Source of the DNA: Paenibacillus sp. L3-i20
Lineage (GTDB): Bacteria; Bacillota; Bacilli; Paenibacillales; Paenibacillaceae
Length of the DNA stretch: 64,000 nt
NCBI RefSeq assembly: GCF_022180385.2
Contig: NZ_BQME02000002.1
Location: 1,736,001 to 1,800,000, forward strand
Direction: 5' to 3'
The notes below the pieces were generated by a model, which worked only from the letters and a program-made list of their open reading frames with translations, did not search any database and was not told where the DNA came from. Made by a program: the position numbers and the translations under genes. Shown piece by piece: positions 60,832-64,000 of this stretch. Every line of letters begins with the position of its first letter. Within the stretch, counting starts at the first letter, position 1.

Positions 60832-61599
60832 TCAAAAACCCATTTTCGATAGCCAGTCGGTGAGTCGCACTTCTCTTTTTTTATTATCCTCGTCACCTTT
60901 TATATATTTTCCTAGCAGTAATTCATCCACGATGCATCCATCTATCATAAATAAAACACGCTCCGATTTTGCCGCAACTTTAACATCATGCGTTACTAAT
61001 AGAATCGCTGTTCCTGACTGATTGATATCCGCTAATATATCCATTATTTCACTTGCAGATTTGGAATTAAGTGCGCCTGTTGGTTCGTCACCGAATAATA
61101 TATCGGGGTTATTAATTAATGCTCTGCAAATGGCAACTCTTTGTAATTGTCCGCCCGAAGCTTGCGAGATATCATTGTTGGCTAGCTCTGCAATGCCTGA
61201 CCTCATCATGATTTCTTTTGCCCTATTATTAATATCGCTACGGCTTCGTTTTTTCGCCATATAAGCGGTTAATACAATATTGTCGAGAATAGATAGATTT
61301 TTTAAGAGATGAATGTTTTGAAAAATAAATCCCATCTTATTTAAACGTAAATTAGATAGCTCAACTTCAGAAAACGATGAAAGTTCCTCACCAGCGAATA
61401 CAACACTTCCCGTACTCAACTTATCCATACCGCTAATGTTATACAGAAACGTCGATTTACCCGACCCCGAAGGACCCATTACGGAAACAAACTCACCCTT
61501 TTTTATTTGCACATTAATGTCTTTCAAAACATGTTGTTCATGATCTGGACTCAGTAGATACGATTTGCTTAGTTCTTTCGCTTCCAAAAGAATCTCCAT
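60832..61599 (-). CDS. ABC transporter ATP-binding protein (MacB/LolD/BceA type)
   Basis: A 255-aa ATPase: Walker A GPSGSGKSTF, Q-loop FIFQNIHLLKNL, signature ASGGQLQR, Walker B ILFGDEPTGALNS, switch His LVTHDVK. It belongs to the group that works with FtsX-type permeases in peptide resistance or lipoprotein release. It lies 15 nt after its permease gene. Confidence 0.92.
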   Translation of the reverse strand: MEILLEAKELSKSYLLSPDHEQHVLKDINVQIKKGEFVSVMGPSGSGKSTFLYNISGMDKLSTGSVVFAGEELSSFSEVELSNLRLNKMGFIFQNIHLLKNLSILDNIVLTAYMAKKRSRSDINNRAKEIMMRSGIAELANNDISQASGGQLQRVAICRALINNPDILFGDEPTGALNSKSASEIMDILADINQSGTAILLVTHDVKVAAKSERVLFMIDGCIVDELLLGKYIKGDEDNKKREVRLTDWLSKMGF

Positions 61600-61614
61600 C
61601 GATTGTTCACTCCT

Positions 61615-63960
61615 TTATTCAGCATTTAGCTCCGCTATACTTGTTTTATTCATCGATTTCATACTTACATATGCCGCAGCGGTTACGGCAATCATCAGAA
61701 CAAGTGGACAAATGACGTAAGCTTGTAGTGGATCGATTGCGAACTCAATTTTGGAAGCACCCATAAACGAAAATAAAGCCCCTGCTACACTTTGACCCCA
61801 TGTATTAGAAATAATTGATCCCACAATGATACCTATTCCTAGTACTGCTAAAGATTTTGTAACATATTGCATCCGAATCGATTGCAAGGAAAATCCTATA
61901 CTTTTCATTATTGCAATCTGAGCCGAATCTTTCGCTACAATCATACGCAGAAACAATGAAGTAATAAGAATAGATACAAGTACCGCTATGATGATGGAAA
62001 CGGTTGCCACAAGTTTCAGCATTTCAATCGTATTGCCTAATGTTTGGCCTAAATACCCTTTTAGATCGGTAACTCTCGCAGTATGGAAAGCTTGCCCGTA
62101 TTCATTGGTTTTCTCCTGTACTGCTACATGTGGTTTTACATCAATAATAGCTTCGAATCGAAGTACGGTTTCAGGCTGGAATGGCAATACTGCCTGTGCT
62201 GTACGACCGCCATTAGTGACATCTTGATATATACCGCTAACTGTCATTCCTAGTTCTTGTCCATTCACAACTAAACGAATAACATCTCCGACCTCTTTGT
62301 TCATCTCATTACCGTTTAGATAGGATATTGCGATCTCATTTTCTCGAATCGGTGCTGCACCTTTTACATACTCCAATGGGAAAATAGAAAAGTCACCTGA
62401 TTCAACCGATATATTTTCTAAAATACCATCCTCATTTACAGTTTTGAGCGAACTGGTCTGCAGTAACGAAAACTGTTCTACATCCCTGTCTTCTTTTAAA
62501 TGAGCAGACAAACGCTTAAATTCACTTACGATATTATCTGAATACTGCAAATCAATTCGTATATCACTTCGCTCAATACCTATATAAGTGTTGAAGCCAG
62601 AGGATTGCAACGTATTTAATAAATGAAGCGGCACAAGAATGATGAATGATCCTATAATAAACACGAACAACAGTAATCGATACATTTTAAACCGATCGAC
62701 GACATCTTTTAGTCCTAAAAAGACAGGCACATTCAATCGTTTACTCTTATGCAACGGTAATGTTAACAATCTCTTCTTCTTTCGTACAAGTCCAACCTTC
62801 CCCGATCTAAGCGCCTCTACTGCGGATATATGCTTGAACATGTTGAGCGTTCGCATACAAAAGAACATAACCATTATAAATAAAAGTGCTACTGCAACAA
62901 TCGGTATCGCATGTAATAATAATCCCTTCGCGGCCTTGCCAAAATATAGTTCAATATTTGCTGTAAATAGTCCGTTTACTACTAAAGAAACACCATAACC
63001 AACTAGAGATGCCATTGCTGCGATAACTACATATTTTAACAAATACATTTTTTTTATATCTCGATGCCCAATCCCAATTGCCTTCATCACCGCAATCTCT
63101 CTGTAATCTTCTTCTATGGCAGCAAGAATCGTAAACCTTAAACTAAAGATAGCGATAAGACTTAACAAAAAGCTGACTAACAACACCACTGCAGCCAAAA
63201 TACCATCTGTAATTGCGTTAATCATTTTGAACAACTGATGGTCAAGAGTTGGGCCAAGCTTTGGTAAATTGGATGCTTGATAGTTATTTCTAAACTGGGT
63301 CAGTTTACTCGTATCAAGCAACTCATATTCGATCAAATATTCGATCTCGCCAACATTACTTTTTAACCCTTGCCAATCCGAATCACTTATCACAAACCGT
63401 TTGGAATGAATGATGGATGGGTTCATTTGAATATCTCGGACAAAATCAACAACAGTAAACGCCATTTCAAATGTCCCATCTCGGATAGTGACTTTATCGC
63501 CGATTTTCATATTTTTGTGTTGCATATAGTAGATTGGAACTGCAATTTCTCCCTTATTAATCTGTAGCTTCTTATTTTCCATATCTAGCAATATGTCCAT
63601 CTTCTCATTTTGGGTCACAAAACAATGGTCCATTACACTCGTGCTCTCTGGATTCGCTGCATCAGCTAAATAGAGGTTTAATCCGTCAATGTTCAGCATC
63701 TCTACCGTCTGTTGTTGTTTCACAAGCTTGTTATTTGCAGTAAAACGGTCAATTGCAGCCTGATCAATTTCTCCAGCATGCATTTGGACAAAGTGTGGCG
63801 CTTTTGATTTCGTAAGCTGAGCATTCATTGAATGAAATAATTCTGTGATCAAATTAGAGCCACTGGCAACTAACAACGCCGAAAGAGATACAAGTAGAAA
63901 TAGAGTAATCGTTAAACTTTTATTTCTGCGAAAATCTTTACGAAGCATTTTGATCAACAT
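61615..63960 (-). CDS. FtsX-family ABC transporter permease
   Basis: A 781-aa permease with an N-terminal TM (about residues 14-35), a ~220-residue extracellular domain, three TMs (first FtsX module, VVLLVSFLLSLIAIFSLRFTI and REIAVMKAIGIGHRDIKKMY), a central TM, a second extracellular domain, and a last FtsX module (IAIMKSIGFSLQSIRMQYVTK) with three TMs. This double-FtsX layout occurs in MacB-like and antimicrobial-peptide-detoxification transporters. No partner two-component system is visible; upstream sequence lies outside the window. Confidence 0.9.
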   Translation of the reverse strand: MLIKMLRKDFRRNKSLTITLFLLVSLSALLVASGSNLITELFHSMNAQLTKSKAPHFVQMHAGEIDQAAIDRFTANNKLVKQQQTVEMLNIDGLNLYLADAANPESTSVMDHCFVTQNEKMDILLDMENKKLQINKGEIAVPIYYMQHKNMKIGDKVTIRDGTFEMAFTVVDFVRDIQMNPSIIHSKRFVISDSDWQGLKSNVGEIEYLIEYELLDTSKLTQFRNNYQASNLPKLGPTLDHQLFKMINAITDGILAAVVLLVSFLLSLIAIFSLRFTILAAIEEDYREIAVMKAIGIGHRDIKKMYLLKYVVIAAMASLVGYGVSLVVNGLFTANIELYFGKAAKGLLLHAIPIVAVALLFIMVMFFCMRTLNMFKHISAVEALRSGKVGLVRKKKRLLTLPLHKSKRLNVPVFLGLKDVVDRFKMYRLLLFVFIIGSFIILVPLHLLNTLQSSGFNTYIGIERSDIRIDLQYSDNIVSEFKRLSAHLKEDRDVEQFSLLQTSSLKTVNEDGILENISVESGDFSIFPLEYVKGAAPIRENEIAISYLNGNEMNKEVGDVIRLVVNGQELGMTVSGIYQDVTNGGRTAQAVLPFQPETVLRFEAIIDVKPHVAVQEKTNEYGQAFHTARVTDLKGYLGQTLGNTIEMLKLVATVSIIIAVLVSILITSLFLRMIVAKDSAQIAIMKSIGFSLQSIRMQYVTKSLAVLGIGIIVGSIISNTWGQSVAGALFSFMGASKIEFAIDPLQAYVICPLVLMIAVTAAAYVSMKSMNKTSIAELNAE

Positions 63961-64000
63961 CTTGTCAGAGTACTCCTTTCGTCCCTCTATTTTTTTAACC

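Noticed and set aside
1..64000. CRISPR arrays, tRNA/rRNA genes, prophage or conjugative elements
   Set aside because: I saw no regularly spaced repeats of CRISPR type, no cloverleaf-like conserved tRNA blocks and no phage or transfer genes. The only mobile element recognised is the IS3-family copy.

Overview
The window comes from a low-GC, spore-forming Gram-positive bacterium, most likely of the Paenibacillaceae (Paenibacillus/Cohnella type). The signs are strong AGGAGG-type ribosome binding sites, S-layer homology domains, a SqhC-type sporulenol cyclase, a GapB/SR1P pair, a BclA-like jelly-roll protein and many compact U-tailed terminators. No rRNA, tRNA, CRISPR array or prophage was seen.

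Layout. 1-6.0 kb: an S-layer-anchored protein followed by a very large secreted protein that runs off the left edge. 6.3-12 kb: a secreted GH3 N-acetylhexosaminidase, a chitin-active AA10 monooxygenase and a triterpenoid cyclase. 12-18.2 kb: a VOC protein, an AraC regulator and a gluconeogenic operon gapB - SR1P-like peptide - ppdK - ppsR. 18.5-38 kb: a catabolic island for kynurenine / 3-hydroxyanthranilate, interrupted at 19.9-22.2 kb by four small unrelated genes. 38-41.5 kb: a chemoreceptor and an IS3-family element inserted in the loop of a terminator. 41.5-46.2 kb: an ABC-F ATPase with a leader-peptide attenuator, a secreted protein, and an HxlR regulator with its flavin oxidoreductase. 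46.4-53.2 kb: a second chemoreceptor, a MocR regulator divergent from a DMT exporter, nitroreductase, arylamine N-acetyltransferase and the jelly-roll protein. 53.5-64 kb: a large catalase, a GntR/ABC-2 operon, a DHFR-like protein, an AraC-siderophore lipoprotein fusion ORF and a MacB/BceAB-like ABC operon.

The main system is the kynurenine island. Kynureninase releases alanine and (3-hydroxy)anthranilate. A dioxygenase, an ACMSD decarboxylase, a semialdehyde dehydrogenase, a RidA-type deaminase, a 4-OT tautomerase, a decarboxylase, a hydratase, an aldolase and an acylating acetaldehyde dehydrogenase then take 3-hydroxyanthranilate to pyruvate and acetyl-CoA. Alanine dehydrogenase deals with the alanine, and an amino-acid-type ABC importer probably brings in the substrate. 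Five separate promoters (kynU, dioxygenase operon, a secreted LVIVD-repeat protein, ACMSD-transporter operon, alanine dehydrogenase) carry the same palindrome, TGACAYNATGTCA with small deviations. In each one it overlaps a TTGACA -35 box lying 17 nt from the -10. The TetR gene in the middle is the obvious candidate for the protein that binds it. The genes for tryptophan dioxygenase, formamidase and kynurenine monooxygenase are not in the window.

The adjacent gapB-SR1P-ppdK-ppsR operon would turn the pyruvate made by this pathway into phosphoenolpyruvate and hexose. The two units may therefore form one metabolic neighbourhood.
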